This document shows positions 16,799 through 26,600 of a stretch of DNA of 64,000 nucleotides, one piece after another; the first letter of the stretch is position 1, and the number at the start of each line of letters is the position of its first letter. Both the position numbers and the translations under genes were made by a program. A model generated the notes under the pieces. The model saw only the letters and a list, made by a program, of their open reading frames with translations. It did no database searches and was not told where the DNA came from. This DNA is from F1-60-MAGs149 sp037133755. Lineage in GTDB: Bacteria > Actinomycetota > Thermoleophilia > Gaiellales > F1-60-MAGs149. The DNA lies in the NCBI GenBank assembly GCA_037133755.1, contig JBAXNN010000006.1, forward strand, positions 53,541-117,540, read 5' to 3'.

Positions 16799-18988
16799 CT
16801 AGTCCCGGTCGCCGGGCGTGACGCGAAACGCATCGACGACCGACTCGATCTGACGCAGTGCGTTGAGCACCGCCTTGAGGCCCTTCAGATCGCCGATCTC
16901 GAGGACGTACCAGTTGCGCGACATGCCTTCGCTGACGTGGCCGCCGTACTCGACGACGTTGCACCCGTGCTCGGCCACGGTGCGACCCACGTCCTCGAGG
17001 AGACGCGGCCGATCCCAGGCCTCCACCGCGACGCCCACCCGGAACGACGCCTCCGGGTCCTCGCCGCTCCAGGCCACCTGCGTCATGCGCTCGGGCGTGC
17101 GCGCGAGCTGCCGCGAGTTCGGGCAGTCCCCGCGATGGATGGTGATGCCGCGGCCAACCGAGATGTAGCCAACGATGTCGTCACCGGGCACGGGCGTGCA
17201 GCACTTCGCCATACGGACCATCACACCGACGTCGCCCACGCCGTCAACGACGATGCCGTAGGCATTCGAGGCCAGCGCGCGTGTACGTCCGCCGCTGCGA
17301 CGGGCCGGCGTCGGAGCGGTGTCGACCTCCTCGGTCTTGAGGTGCGCGAGCAGCTTTTGGATCACCTGCGGGACGGTGATGTTGCCGGAGCCGAGGGCGA
17401 CGTAGAACTCCTCGGCCTTGCGATAGCCCATCTCGCGCATGACACCGGCGAGCACGGGCGACGAGGCGATGCGCTGCGTCGGGAGCTTGTTCTGCCTTAG
17501 CGCGGTCTGCAGAAGATCGCGGCCCTTCTGTTCCGTGTCCTCGCGCTGCTCACGGGCGTACCAGGAGCGGATCTTGTTGCGCGCACGATTCGTGGTGACA
17601 ATCCCCATCCAGTCGCGCGACGGACCGCGCTCCCCCTTCGAGGTGAGCACTTCAACGATATCGCCGGACTTGAGCGTGGCGGAAAGCGGCACGATGCGTC
17701 CGTTGACCTTCGCCCCGACACAACGGTGGCCGACGTCGGTGTGCACGGCGTACGCGAAATCGAGTGGCGTGGCGCCAGCGGCAAGCGCCTTGAGCTCGCC
17801 CTTCGGCGTGAACACGAAGACCTCATCATCGACCAGACCCGTACGGAGGTCGGCCATGAAGCCCTCACCCTCCTGCGACTCTACGAGATCCGTCAACCAC
17901 TCCGTGGCCACCGGTGTGCGCTCCTTGTACAGCCAGTGGGCAGCCACGCCGTACTCAGCGCGCTGGTGCATCTGCTTCGTGCGAACCTGGATCTCGAGCG
18001 GTTTTCCGTGCGGACCGATGATCGTGGTGTGCAGCGACTGGTACCCGTTGGACTTCGGCACAGCGATGTAGTCCTTGAAACGCCCTGGCATGGGCTTCCA
18101 CAGCGCATGGATGATGCCGATGGTGCCGTAGCACTCAGGATCGGACTCGACGAGGACGCGCATGGCCGTGAGGTCGTAGATCTCGTTGAACTCCTTGCCG
18201 CGTCGGGTCATCTTCTCGTAGATCGAGTAGAAGTGCTTGGCGCGTCCGGAGATCGCGGCCTGGATGCCGACGGTTTGGAGCTCACCCATCAGGCTGGCGC
18301 CTGCCTCCCCGACAAAGCGCTCACGATCGGCACGCCGCTCGTTGACCATGGACTCGATCTCACCGTACTTGCGCGGATACAGCGTCGCGAAGGCGAGGTC
18401 TTCGAGTTCCCACTTCATCGAATGGATGCCGAGCCGGTGTGCGAGCGGTGCGTAGACCTCGAGCGTCTCCTTCGCCTTCTGCAGCTGCTTCTGCTTGCCC
18501 AGGAACGACAGCGTGCGCATGTTGTGTAGACGATCCGCGAGCTTGATGACGATCACACGAATGTCCTCGGCCATCGAGAGGATCATCTTGCGGTAGTTCT
18601 CGGCCTCCGCCTCTTCGCGCGACGCAAACTGGATCTTCGAGAGCTTCGTGACACCCTCCACCAGGAGCCGCACCTCGGCGCCGAACCGCGTTTCGATCTC
18701 CTCCGCCGTGGCCGCCGTGTCCTCGACGACGTCGTGCAGGAGCGCCCCGATCAGCACGCTCTCCGGCTGGCGCAGCTGGGCGCAGATCTTGGCGACGCCC
18801 CACGGGTGGTAGACGAAGGGCTCGCCGCTCTTGCGCGACTGCCCGTCGTGATGGACGCAGGCGAGTTCAAACGCCGCGGCAAGACGGTCGGTATCGACCT
18901 CCGGCGCGTACTCGACCACATCCTCGATCAACTCGTCGAGAAGATCCCGATGAAGCTCAGCGGCGGGTGCGAGGGCGGTAATGGGCAT
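16799..18988 (-). CDS. rel: Bifunctional (p)ppGpp synthetase/hydrolase (Rel/SpoT)
   Basis: A 729-residue full-length Rel. Order: HD hydrolase domain (H61, and H85-D86 in LIGALLHDVVEDT), synthetase domain with GRAKHFYSIYEKM and the loop GRFKDYIAVPKSNGYQSLH, TGS domain (VFTPKGELKALAAGATPLDFAYAVH), zinc-finger/conserved-cysteine region (AKCCTPVPGDDIVGYI) and C-terminal ACT domain. RFKD is the RxKD form of the synthetase loop, associated with bifunctional enzymes, unlike the ExDD loop of RelA. It controls the stringent response. A -10-like TACCAT lies at 18999-19004 and GAGAGG near the ATG may serve as ribosome-binding site. It follows recJ closely. Confidence 0.96.
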   Translation of the reverse strand: MPITALAPAAELHRDLLDELIEDVVEYAPEVDTDRLAAAFELACVHHDGQSRKSGEPFVYHPWGVAKICAQLRQPESVLIGALLHDVVEDTAATAEEIETRFGAEVRLLVEGVTKLSKIQFASREEAEAENYRKMILSMAEDIRVIVIKLADRLHNMRTLSFLGKQKQLQKAKETLEVYAPLAHRLGIHSMKWELEDLAFATLYPRKYGEIESMVNERRADRERFVGEAGASLMGELQTVGIQAAISGRAKHFYSIYEKMTRRGKEFNEIYDLTAMRVLVESDPECYGTIGIIHALWKPMPGRFKDYIAVPKSNGYQSLHTTIIGPHGKPLEIQVRTKQMHQRAEYGVAAHWLYKERTPVATEWLTDLVESQEGEGFMADLRTGLVDDEVFVFTPKGELKALAAGATPLDFAYAVHTDVGHRCVGAKVNGRIVPLSATLKSGDIVEVLTSKGERGPSRDWMGIVTTNRARNKIRSWYAREQREDTEQKGRDLLQTALRQNKLPTQRIASSPVLAGVMREMGYRKAEEFYVALGSGNITVPQVIQKLLAHLKTEEVDTAPTPARRSGGRTRALASNAYGIVVDGVGDVGVMVRMAKCCTPVPGDDIVGYISVGRGITIHRGDCPNSRQLARTPERMTQVAWSGEDPEASFRVGVAVEAWDRPRLLEDVGRTVAEHGCNVVEYGGHVSEGMSRNWYVLEIGDLKGLKAVLNALRQIESVVDAFRVTPGDRD

Positions 18989-19036
18989 CGCCTCTCGGAT
19001 GGTATCGGACGAAGGCGGGACTCCCGGCAGGCCGGG

Positions 19037-21265
19037 CTACGCGGTGGCTGCGGCGACCGAAGCGGCGAAGCGGTGCTCAGCAGGGCCATCGACGCGCGCC
19101 CACCGCGGCCCGAGCGGTGCCCGCCACGCAGACGTTGGTGGATCGAGCACAACGGCATCGGGGAACCCGCTGGCCAACGCGGGACGACGCGACAGCGTGT
19201 CGTGATCCACGAGCGCAATCCAGGCGCCATCTCCCAGTTGCGCCTGCCGCTGCTCAAGCGCGGCGTCGGTACACCGACGAGAGAACAGCAGCGCACCACT
19301 GAGTCCGAAGCGCGCGGGATGGAGCGCCGACAGCAGCATGGCTCGACGGCGCGCGACGTCGGCGACGACGATCAGCACTCCCTCACCCGAGGCTGCCAGC
19401 CGCGTGAGCTCCGCGATCGCGCCCCCTCCGCGCTCATCGCGCATGTCGTCGATCAGCACGCCGTCGACCAGAGGAGCAACCGGCGGCAGTGGCTCGCAGA
19501 GCATCGTCGGGCACGTCTCGTCGCACGGGGTGCCACACAGCCCGGGCACATCACCGTGTTCCTCCGGCAGCGGCTGGATCGTGCGTGCGACGAGTTCGAC
19601 GCGCTCGGCGCCTTGCCACACGGAACGCTCGATGCGTGCGGCGACGTCCATACGTGCACCGCTCGCCAGTAGATCGAATTGCTCACCCATGCTCCACGCG
19701 ACCGCACGACACGAACCTGCCGCGGTGCGGACGCGCATATCGACGTGCCGCCCCTCGGCCCCGATCCGACGAACGTCGGTGAGCTCCGCCGCTGGGATCA
19801 ACGCCGTCACGCCCGCGTTGCCCATGCCGACAGGCTCGAGCCGAGCCAGATCCGCGGCCGTTTCAAGCGAAACGTCGGTGAGCGCCACCACCGCATCGAT
19901 GCGCTGGACCGGGCGGAGATCGACGCCGGCCAGCATCATCGTGGCGTGCTCGGCAAAGGCCGCGGCGAAGGCGTCGACGTTCTCCGTCTTCACGGTCACG
20001 CCGGCCGCTGCACGATGCCCGCCCCACCGCTCCAAGTAGGCGTCACAGGCGGCCAAGCCCGCATGGAGATCAAACGCATCGAGGCTCCGGCCCGAGCCCG
20101 AGCCCGTGTCGCCGTCGAGCGCGACGAGCACCGTCGGGCGACGCACGCGCTCCACGACACGCGAGGCGACGATGCCGACGACGCCGGGATGCCACCCGTC
20201 CGCTGCCAAGACGAGTCCGAGTTGATCCTTGCGCACGTCGGGCAACTCCTCGTGCAACACCAGCGCCTCACGGAGAATGCGGTCCTCAATCGCGCGGCGA
20301 CGACGGTTGAGACCGTCAAGCAGCTCCGCAAGCTCGTGGGCCTCCTTCGGGTCGCTCGTCATCATCAGCCGCAGCGCAGCGTCGGCATGCTCGAGACGAC
20401 CAGCCGCGTTGAGACGAGGCCCCACGCGAAAACCGATGGCACCGGCGTCGATCACGCGCGCATCGACCTTGGCAATGCGCAAGAGCACCTCGAGCCCCAG
20501 CCGCTTGCCCTCACCGATGCGCTTGATGCCGCGACGGGCAAGCGCACGGTTCTCATCGACCAGCGGCACCAGGTCGGCAATCGTCGCGATCGCGACGAGG
20601 TCCACCACGCCGTCGAGAATCGCTGGATCCGCATCGCAGGCATGCACGAGACCTTCGAGGAGCTTGTACGCCGTCCCGGCGCCACAGAGGGCGTCGAACG
20701 GATAGGTGCCGCGCACGGCAGGAGCCACGATGGGACACGCCGGGAGGACATCGCCATGGCGATGGTGATCGGTGATGATCAACTGGACGCCGAGTTCGGC
20801 AGCGCGCTCCGCCGCCGCCACGGCGGTGACGCCACAGTCAACCGTGATGATCAGGCGCACGCCGTCGGCATGCAACCGCTCGACCGTCTCGACCGCGAGC
20901 CCGTACCCCTCGTCAAAGCGACTGGGAATGAACGGGCGAACGTCGGCACCCAGCGCGGCAAGTCCCTCGCACATCAGCGCCGTCGCACACACACCATCGG
21001 CGTCGTAGTCGCCGTGCACGGCGATGGGCAGGCGCCCCGAGATCGCCGCTTGCATCAGCGGAATGGCGGTCGCGGCGTCGGCGAGCAGCAGCGGGTCGTG
21101 CAGGCTGCCCTCCATCTCGAGGAACGCACGCACCTCGCCGGGGTCCTGCCAGCCCCGTCGCGTGAGCGCATCAGCCAGGACACGCCCAATGCCGACGTCA
21201 CGCACAAGGCGCTCCGAGGCGGCAGTCGAGCAGGGCTCGATAAAGAGGCGCTTGCCGGAGGTCAC
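19037..21265 (-). CDS. recJ: Single-stranded-DNA-specific 5'-3' exonuclease RecJ
   Basis: A 742-residue RecJ. The DHH phosphoesterase motifs are visible: AVHGDYDADGVCATALM, TVDCGVTAV, ITDHHRHGD, and the DHHA1 region with GSGSGRSLDAFDLHAGLAACDAYLERWGGHRAAAG. An OB-fold follows. The last about 190 residues form an additional domain (LIDDMRDERGGGAIAEL onward) comparable in place to the C-terminal extension of Gram-positive RecJ. It degrades single-stranded DNA in RecFOR recombination and mismatch repair. It starts on GTG at 21265, six bases after a TAGCCT -10 (21272-21277), so it has its own leaderless promoter although it lies within the sec-rel block. Confidence 0.93.
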   Translation of the reverse strand: MTSGKRLFIEPCSTAASERLVRDVGIGRVLADALTRRGWQDPGEVRAFLEMEGSLHDPLLLADAATAIPLMQAAISGRLPIAVHGDYDADGVCATALMCEGLAALGADVRPFIPSRFDEGYGLAVETVERLHADGVRLIITVDCGVTAVAAAERAAELGVQLIITDHHRHGDVLPACPIVAPAVRGTYPFDALCGAGTAYKLLEGLVHACDADPAILDGVVDLVAIATIADLVPLVDENRALARRGIKRIGEGKRLGLEVLLRIAKVDARVIDAGAIGFRVGPRLNAAGRLEHADAALRLMMTSDPKEAHELAELLDGLNRRRRAIEDRILREALVLHEELPDVRKDQLGLVLAADGWHPGVVGIVASRVVERVRRPTVLVALDGDTGSGSGRSLDAFDLHAGLAACDAYLERWGGHRAAAGVTVKTENVDAFAAAFAEHATMMLAGVDLRPVQRIDAVVALTDVSLETAADLARLEPVGMGNAGVTALIPAAELTDVRRIGAEGRHVDMRVRTAAGSCRAVAWSMGEQFDLLASGARMDVAARIERSVWQGAERVELVARTIQPLPEEHGDVPGLCGTPCDETCPTMLCEPLPPVAPLVDGVLIDDMRDERGGGAIAELTRLAASGEGVLIVVADVARRRAMLLSALHPARFGLSGALLFSRRCTDAALEQRQAQLGDGAWIALVDHDTLSRRPALASGFPDAVVLDPPTSAWRAPLGPRWARVDGPAEHRFAASVAAATA

Positions 21266-21271
21266 TCCCGC

Positions 21272-21277
21272 AGGCTA
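21272..21277 (-). promoter_or_regulatory. -10 element (TAGCCT) of recJ
   Basis: TAGCCT on the minus strand, six bases, GTG at 21265. It falls in the 25-bp gap between recJ and secDF. Confidence 0.5.
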
Positions 21278-21290
21278 GGCGGAACGGCGG

Positions 21291-24092
21291 CTATCGCTTC
21301 TTGCCGCGACGGTTGGCGCGACGCTGGCGTGCCGCTTCGATCGCCGCATCGTCTGGGCCCGCACCGGTTGCCGTGGCTGCCGGCGGTGTTGCCTCAGGCG
21401 TGGCCGGCGGTCCATCGGGGTTGTCCAGAATCTCCTCTGCCTCGACCGCGAGCGCCTCGTCAACACCCGCAGCAACCGCCACCTTCTGGTGCTCGGCGCC
21501 GGCCTTGCCGAGCATGAACGCGGGCAGCTCGGTCGAGCCCTTGCGGCCGCGATACTCCGGCTCGCGGCTCTTCAGGACGCTGAGCAGCGGCGACGCGACG
21601 AAGAACGAGGAATACGCGCCGACCGCGATGCCGACGATCAGGGCGAACGCGAAGTCCTGCAGCGTGGCCCCACCGAAGAAGAACAGCGCGAGGATTGGCA
21701 GCAGCGTGGCGAACGACGTGTTCAGCGAGCGCGTTGCCGTCTCCCACAGGGAGATGTTGACGATCTGATCGTACGTCTGGCGACGCAGGACCTTCTCGTT
21801 CTCGCGGACGCGGTCGAACACGATGATCGTGTCGTACAGGGAGTAGCCGAGGATGGTCAGGAGCGCGGCGATCGTGGCGCTCGTCACCTCCCTGCCTGAC
21901 AGGGCATAGACACCCAACGCGATCACGAGGTCGTGAAGCAGCGCGACGATCATGGGCACGGCGAACTTCCAGTCGAAGCGCAACGCCATGTAGATGACGA
22001 TCAGGAAGATCGAGAACACGAGCGCCAGCAAGGCGCCCCGCAGGATCTCGCTGCCGAACGAGGCCGACACCGTGCGCACGTCAACCTGCTCCGCCAGGCC
22101 GTACTGCTGGTTGACCGACTGCTCGATCGTCTGCACCTTGGCGGCGGGAATCTCCTTGGCGTCGACCTGGAAGGTGGTGTACGTGGAGCCCGACTGCGCT
22201 CCTTCGCCGCGCACGATCGAGCCCGACAGCTCGCCGTCGGCCTTCACCAGCAACGCCTTGATTTCGTCCGGCGTGGCGGCCTTCTGCGTGACGATCGCCA
22301 TGCGGGTACCACCGGTGAAGTCGAGGCCGAGGTTGAGGCCGCGGATGAACAGCGCGCCCACGCAGATCGCGACTGCGACCGCCGCGATCGTGAAGAACAG
22401 CCGCTTGCGGCCGGCGAAGTCGAAGCGCCAACGCACCGGCTTCGCCTCGGCGCCAATCACGCGCGGATTGTTGAACCACGAGAAGTTCGAGAGGACGTTC
22501 AGGATCGCGCGCGTCGCGACGACCGACGTGAACATCGACACGAGGACGCCGATCGCCAGCAGGAAGGCAAAGCCCTTGACGCTTGACTGCGACGCGACGA
22601 ACAGCACGCCGGCCGTAATCAGGGTGACGGCGTTGGCATCGAGAATCGTGCGGAACCCGCGCGAGTACCCGGCTGAGATCGCGGCCTTCAGCGACTTGCC
22701 GGCACGGAACTCCTCGCGCACGCGTTCGAACACGACGATGTTGGCATCGGCGGCGACGCCGATGGTCAGGATCATGCCCGCGATACCCGGCAGCGTCATG
22801 GTGATCGGCACGGCCAGGATGACGCCATAGAAGAGGGCGGCGAAGATGATCAGGGCGAAGGCTGCAACGACGCCGAGCACGCGGTAGAAGATGATCAGGT
22901 AGAGCATCATCAGCAGGAGGCCGATGAGGCCGGCGATCAGCCCCTGGCGGAGCGACGCCTCGCCGAGCGTCGCGGAGACCTGACTCGACGAGAGGGCGAC
23001 AAAGCGCACCGGCAGCGAGCCCGACTGCAGCACGAGCGCGATGTCGCTGGCCTCCTGCGGCGAGGCGAGACCGGTGATCTGCGCGCTGCCACCCGTGATG
23101 CCGTCGGGGTTCTGCACGAAGTCGATCGTCGGGTACGTCTCGAGACCGCCGTCGAGGATGATCGCGAAACGCTGGAAGTACGCGGACTCCTGACCGGCCT
23201 GCGCGCCAGCCGCGCTCCATTCGGAGCGACCGCGGTCGGCGAGCTGCTTGGTGATGTCACCGAAGAGCTTCGCACCACGATCGTTGAAGTTCATCAGCAC
23301 GACCGGCTGGCCGGTCTGCGTGTCGAAATCGGACTTCGCGCTCTCGAGATCGTCGCCCGTCAGGCGCTGCCCCACGGGCGGCAGGTCGAACATGTACCAG
23401 AAGAACTTCTCCTTGGCCTTCGTGGTGATCGGCGTGATGTTCGGCGGACAGCCGGCGGGCGACTGGTTCGAGCACTTGACCGCGATGTGCTCTGCCGGCA
23501 CGCTGAGAACCTCGACGTCGGCGGGTACAGACTGCTCACCGAGCTGCAGCAACAGCTGATCCATCGTGACTGCGCCATTGGGATTCAGCGGCTGTGCCGT
23601 ATCGCCCTTCTTGAAGGCGTAGTAGATGCTCTGATCGCCAGACTGGAGCTTCTTCGGCACAGCCTTCAGCAGCTCGTACAGCGAGGTCTTGGGCACGATG
23701 CCGGCGCCCGCCACGAACGATCGGGAGACACCCTGCGTCAGACCCTGCTCCAGATCGATGAAGTACAGCTGGCCGGTGGACCCCACGAGCGCGAAGACCC
23801 GCGCCGGATCCTTCTCACCCGCGACGGCGATCGTGATGCGGTTGCCCTGCTCGCGCTGGATCTGTGGCTCGGCGACACCGAGGGCGTCAACGCGGGTGCG
23901 CAGGATCTGCACCGCCTGATTCATCTGCTCATCGGTGACGGCCTGCCCCTTCTGCGGCTGGGCCTCCAGCGTCACCTCGGCACCGCCCTGCAGGTCCAGG
24001 CCGAGCACCGGCGCGCGCAGGTACGACAGCACGCCTGTGCCGACGAGCAGCGCCAGTACGGCGACGAGGATCAGGACAGTGGTTCGGCGCAT
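21291..24092 (-). CDS. secDF: Fused protein translocase subunit SecDF
   Basis: A 933-residue fusion of SecD and SecF, auxiliary subunits that use the proton gradient to help SecYEG-SecA export proteins. SecD part: N-terminal helix, periplasmic P1 domain, then LGEASLRQGLIAGLIGLLLMMLYLIIFY and GVAADANIVVFERVREE. SecF part begins near residue 550 with a second set (GLDFTGGTRM, LTILGYSLYDTIIVFDRVREN), twelve helices in all. A tail of about 90 residues is Ala/Pro-rich and ends in a basic run (RRANRRGKKR), probably cytosolic. Many actinobacteria keep secD and secF as separate genes, so the fusion is a useful lineage marker. Starts three bases after yajC. Confidence 0.95.
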   Translation of the reverse strand: MRRTTVLILVAVLALLVGTGVLSYLRAPVLGLDLQGGAEVTLEAQPQKGQAVTDEQMNQAVQILRTRVDALGVAEPQIQREQGNRITIAVAGEKDPARVFALVGSTGQLYFIDLEQGLTQGVSRSFVAGAGIVPKTSLYELLKAVPKKLQSGDQSIYYAFKKGDTAQPLNPNGAVTMDQLLLQLGEQSVPADVEVLSVPAEHIAVKCSNQSPAGCPPNITPITTKAKEKFFWYMFDLPPVGQRLTGDDLESAKSDFDTQTGQPVVLMNFNDRGAKLFGDITKQLADRGRSEWSAAGAQAGQESAYFQRFAIILDGGLETYPTIDFVQNPDGITGGSAQITGLASPQEASDIALVLQSGSLPVRFVALSSSQVSATLGEASLRQGLIAGLIGLLLMMLYLIIFYRVLGVVAAFALIIFAALFYGVILAVPITMTLPGIAGMILTIGVAADANIVVFERVREEFRAGKSLKAAISAGYSRGFRTILDANAVTLITAGVLFVASQSSVKGFAFLLAIGVLVSMFTSVVATRAILNVLSNFSWFNNPRVIGAEAKPVRWRFDFAGRKRLFFTIAAVAVAICVGALFIRGLNLGLDFTGGTRMAIVTQKAATPDEIKALLVKADGELSGSIVRGEGAQSGSTYTTFQVDAKEIPAAKVQTIEQSVNQQYGLAEQVDVRTVSASFGSEILRGALLALVFSIFLIVIYMALRFDWKFAVPMIVALLHDLVIALGVYALSGREVTSATIAALLTILGYSLYDTIIVFDRVRENEKVLRRQTYDQIVNISLWETATRSLNTSFATLLPILALFFFGGATLQDFAFALIVGIAVGAYSSFFVASPLLSVLKSREPEYRGRKGSTELPAFMLGKAGAEHQKVAVAAGVDEALAVEAEEILDNPDGPPATPEATPPAATATGAGPDDAAIEAARQRRANRRGKKR

Positions 24093-24095
24093 GCG

Positions 24096-24446
24096 CTAGC
24101 TCTGGACGTCGTCGCCGGCAGTGCCGTCGTCTTCGTGATCGTCTTCCACCGACGCATCATCATCGTCGGCGTCAGCGGCGTCGTCGCTGTCGGTGTCGCG
24201 GATCACCGAGGCGATCGCGCGGCGATCCATCTTCATGAGCACGCCGTCGGCGATCTCCAGATCGAAGTCTGACTCGCGCAGTTCGGCGACGGTGCCGTAG
24301 ATGCCACCGACCGTGAGGATCTCGGCGCCGACCTCCAGTGCCTGGGCCATTTCCGCCTTGGCCTTCTTCGCGCGTCGCTGCGGACGCAGAATCAGCAGGT
24401 AGAAGATCGCGGCCATGGCCACAAAGAGCAGGAGATAGGTCTGCAT
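24096..24446 (-). CDS. yajC: Preprotein translocase subunit YajC
   Basis: A 116-residue single-pass membrane protein: N-terminal helix (LLLFVAMAAIFYLLILRPQ), the basic stretch RRAKKAKAEMAQ, then the YajC core EILTVGGIYGTVAELRESDFDLEI. The C-terminus is a long acidic tail (SDDAADADDDDASVEDDHEDDG), likely disordered. YajC associates with SecDF in the holo-translocon. It begins immediately after the tgt stop and ends three bases before secDF, the classic tgt-yajC-secDF order. Confidence 0.93.
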   Translation of the reverse strand: MQTYLLLFVAMAAIFYLLILRPQRRAKKAKAEMAQALEVGAEILTVGGIYGTVAELRESDFDLEIADGVLMKMDRRAIASVIRDTDSDDAADADDDDASVEDDHEDDGTAGDDVQS

Positions 24447-25565
24447 TCAGTCGGTTCCGGTCTTGAGTCGCTCGAGGGCATCAGCGAGGAAGGCGTCGAA
24501 CCGTTGCTCGACGATGGCCTCCCGCGCGGACGTGGTCAAGGCTAGCAGGAAGGCCATGTTGTGAACCGACAGCAGGCGCATCCCAAGCATCTCCTTCTGC
24601 GCCACGAGGTGCCGGATGTAGGCACGTGAGAAGCGCGTGCACGTCGAGCAGCGGCACGATGGATCGAGCGGGCGATCGTCGCGCGCGAACGTCGCGTTGC
24701 GCATGTTCAGGCGCCCGAGGGACGTCATCGCGGCGCCCGTGCGCCCCAGCCGCGTCGGGAGGACGCAGTCGAACATGTCAACGCCCGCGGCGATCACCCG
24801 CAGAATGCCTTCAGGATCGCCGATGCCCATGAAGTAGCGTGGGCGGTCGGTAGGCAGGAGGTCCGCGGTACTGCGGGTAACGCGGAACATGTCGTCGCGT
24901 CCCTCCCCGACGGCGAGGCCACCGATCGCGTAGCCGTCGAAGCCGATGCTGATGATGTCCGCGGCGCTCCGCGCGCGCAGGTTCTCATCGACGCCGCCCT
25001 GCACGATGCCGAAGCGGAGCTGGCCCGACGCTGCGGGGCTCGCCTTGCAGCGCTCGGCCCAGCGGGTCGTACGTTCGACGGCCGAGGCGAGATGCTGCAG
25101 CGGCGCGTCGGGCTTGGGTACCTCGTCGAAGCACATCGCGATGTCAGAGCCGAGCAGCTCCTGCACCCGCATGGCGTCCTCGGGTCGCAGACGCACTGCA
25201 GAGCCGTCGTAGACGCTGCGGAAGGTCACGCCGTCGTCATCGATCGTGCGGGTGTGCGCCAGCGAGAAGACCTGGAAGCCGCCGGAGTCGGTCAGGATCG
25301 GTCCGTCCCAGCCCATGAAACGGTGAAGGCCGCCGAGTTCGGCGATCAGTTCCTCGCCGGGCTTCAGGTGCAGGTGATACGTGTTGCCAAGCAGGATCTG
25401 CGTGCCGATCTCGGTGAGCTCGCGCGGATCGATGCCCTTGACGGTGCCGAGTGTGCCGACCGGCATGAAGATCGGAGTCTGGACGGTGCCGTGCGCGGTT
25501 TCCAACGTGCACGCACGCGCCGCACCATCCGTGGCGTCGACCGTGAAGTCGCCGGGCGTGCTCAC
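24447..25565 (-). CDS. tgt: tRNA-guanine(34) transglycosylase (queuine/preQ1)
   Basis: A 372-residue Tgt. It exchanges guanine 34 of Asp, Asn, His and Tyr tRNAs for preQ1. Visible motifs: LTDSGGFQVFSL with the active aspartate, GGLAVGEG(R), and the zinc site CRCSTCTRFSRAYIRHL with three cysteines and a histidine. It starts on GTG overlapping the queA stop (GTGA). Together with queA this indicates a queuosine pathway; preQ1 synthesis genes (queCDEF) are not in the window. Interestingly the substrate tRNA-Asn(GTT) is encoded at 57576. Confidence 0.95.
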   Translation of the reverse strand: MSTPGDFTVDATDGAARACTLETAHGTVQTPIFMPVGTLGTVKGIDPRELTEIGTQILLGNTYHLHLKPGEELIAELGGLHRFMGWDGPILTDSGGFQVFSLAHTRTIDDDGVTFRSVYDGSAVRLRPEDAMRVQELLGSDIAMCFDEVPKPDAPLQHLASAVERTTRWAERCKASPAASGQLRFGIVQGGVDENLRARSAADIISIGFDGYAIGGLAVGEGRDDMFRVTRSTADLLPTDRPRYFMGIGDPEGILRVIAAGVDMFDCVLPTRLGRTGAAMTSLGRLNMRNATFARDDRPLDPSCRCSTCTRFSRAYIRHLVAQKEMLGMRLLSVHNMAFLLALTTSAREAIVEQRFDAFLADALERLKTGTD

Positions 25566-26563
25566 ACGATCACCATCGCGTCGCCGAACGAATAGAAGCG
25601 ATAGCCCTCGCGCACGGCGTGAGCGTACGCGTCGCGGATCAGGGACTCTCCCGCCAACCCCATCACGAGGGCAAGGAGCGTGGATCGCGGCAGGTGGAAA
25701 TTCGTGACGAGCACGCCAACGGTGCGGAACGGTACGCCCGGCTGCAGCAGAATCGAGGTGCGCCCACGGTCGGGCATCGCTGGGTCCGCGAGTGTCTCGA
25801 GGACTCGAGTGGTGGTGGTGCCGATGGCGACGACCCGGCGACCGGTCGCTACCGCCTGGCTAATCGCTGCACGGACAGCAGGCTCAACCGCGTACGCCTC
25901 TGAGTGCATCGGGTGCTCCTCCAGCGCAGCGACCGTGACGGGTCGAAACGTATCCAGCCCGACGTGGAGATCGACCTCCACCACCTCGCACGTCCTGCGC
26001 ACCGCCGCTAGGAGTTCTGGCGTGAAGTGCAGACCCGCCGTCGGCGCCGCCGCAGAGCCGACCTCGCGCGCAAACACCGTCTGGTACCGATCAGGATCGT
26101 TGGCCGGCAGACGGATGTACGGCGGCAGAGGCATCACACCCGCCCGTTCGATTGCGGCGTCGATTGATCCGTCGGCGTGCAGGCGCACGACTGCCTCGCC
26201 TGCCTCGCCGACCTCGACGATTTCTGCCTCTATCCCCGAGCCGACCAGCCGGGCCCCGGGCTTCAGCTTCCGCGCCGGCCGCACGAGTGCCTTCCAGACC
26301 TCCCCCTGTGGCTCCAGCAACAGGACTTCCGCAGCTCCCCCGGTCTCGCGGGTCAGCGCCAGACGCGCTGCGCGGACACGCGTCGAGTTAAGGACGATCA
26401 GGTCGTCGGCGCGCAGCAACGACGGCAGGTCTCTGAACTGCGCATCGGTGAGACTGCCGTCGGTGCGATCGACGATCAGCAGACGACTCGCATCGCGCGG
26501 CTCGACCGGCGTCTGCGCAATCAGCTCCTCGGGGAGCTCGTAATCCAGGTCGTCGATACGCAC
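25562..26563 (-). CDS. queA: S-adenosylmethionine:tRNA ribosyltransferase-isomerase QueA
   Basis: A 333-residue QueA, which transfers and isomerises the ribose of SAM onto preQ1-tRNA to give epoxyqueuosine. Signatures: YELPEELIAQTPVEPRDASRLL at the N-terminus, LNSTRVRAARL, RLPANDPDRYQTVFA, TAGLHFTPELL, and FHLPRSTLLALVMG. Normal length. It starts on GTG at 26563, six bases after TACCGT (26570-26575), so the queA-tgt-yajC-secDF transcript probably begins here and is leaderless. Coupled to tgt by a four-base overlap. Confidence 0.95.
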   Translation of the reverse strand: MRIDDLDYELPEELIAQTPVEPRDASRLLIVDRTDGSLTDAQFRDLPSLLRADDLIVLNSTRVRAARLALTRETGGAAEVLLLEPQGEVWKALVRPARKLKPGARLVGSGIEAEIVEVGEAGEAVVRLHADGSIDAAIERAGVMPLPPYIRLPANDPDRYQTVFAREVGSAAAPTAGLHFTPELLAAVRRTCEVVEVDLHVGLDTFRPVTVAALEEHPMHSEAYAVEPAVRAAISQAVATGRRVVAIGTTTTRVLETLADPAMPDRGRTSILLQPGVPFRTVGVLVTNFHLPRSTLLALVMGLAGESLIRDAYAHAVREGYRFYSFGDAMVIV

Positions 26564-26569
26564 GCCCGC

Positions 26570-26575
26570 ACGGTA
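26570..26575 (-). promoter_or_regulatory. -10 element (TACCGT) of queA operon
   Basis: TACCGT on the minus strand, six bases (GCGGGC), then GTG at 26563. Confidence 0.55.
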
Positions 26576-26600
26576 CCGGGCGGCGAGGCGAACCGCCGAC

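Noticed and set aside
19679..21517. 612-residue plus-strand frame
   Set aside because: Antisense to recJ; no domain visible.
26564..26600. Possible preQ1 riboswitch ahead of queA
   Set aside because: The gap is 37 bp and queA appears leaderless.
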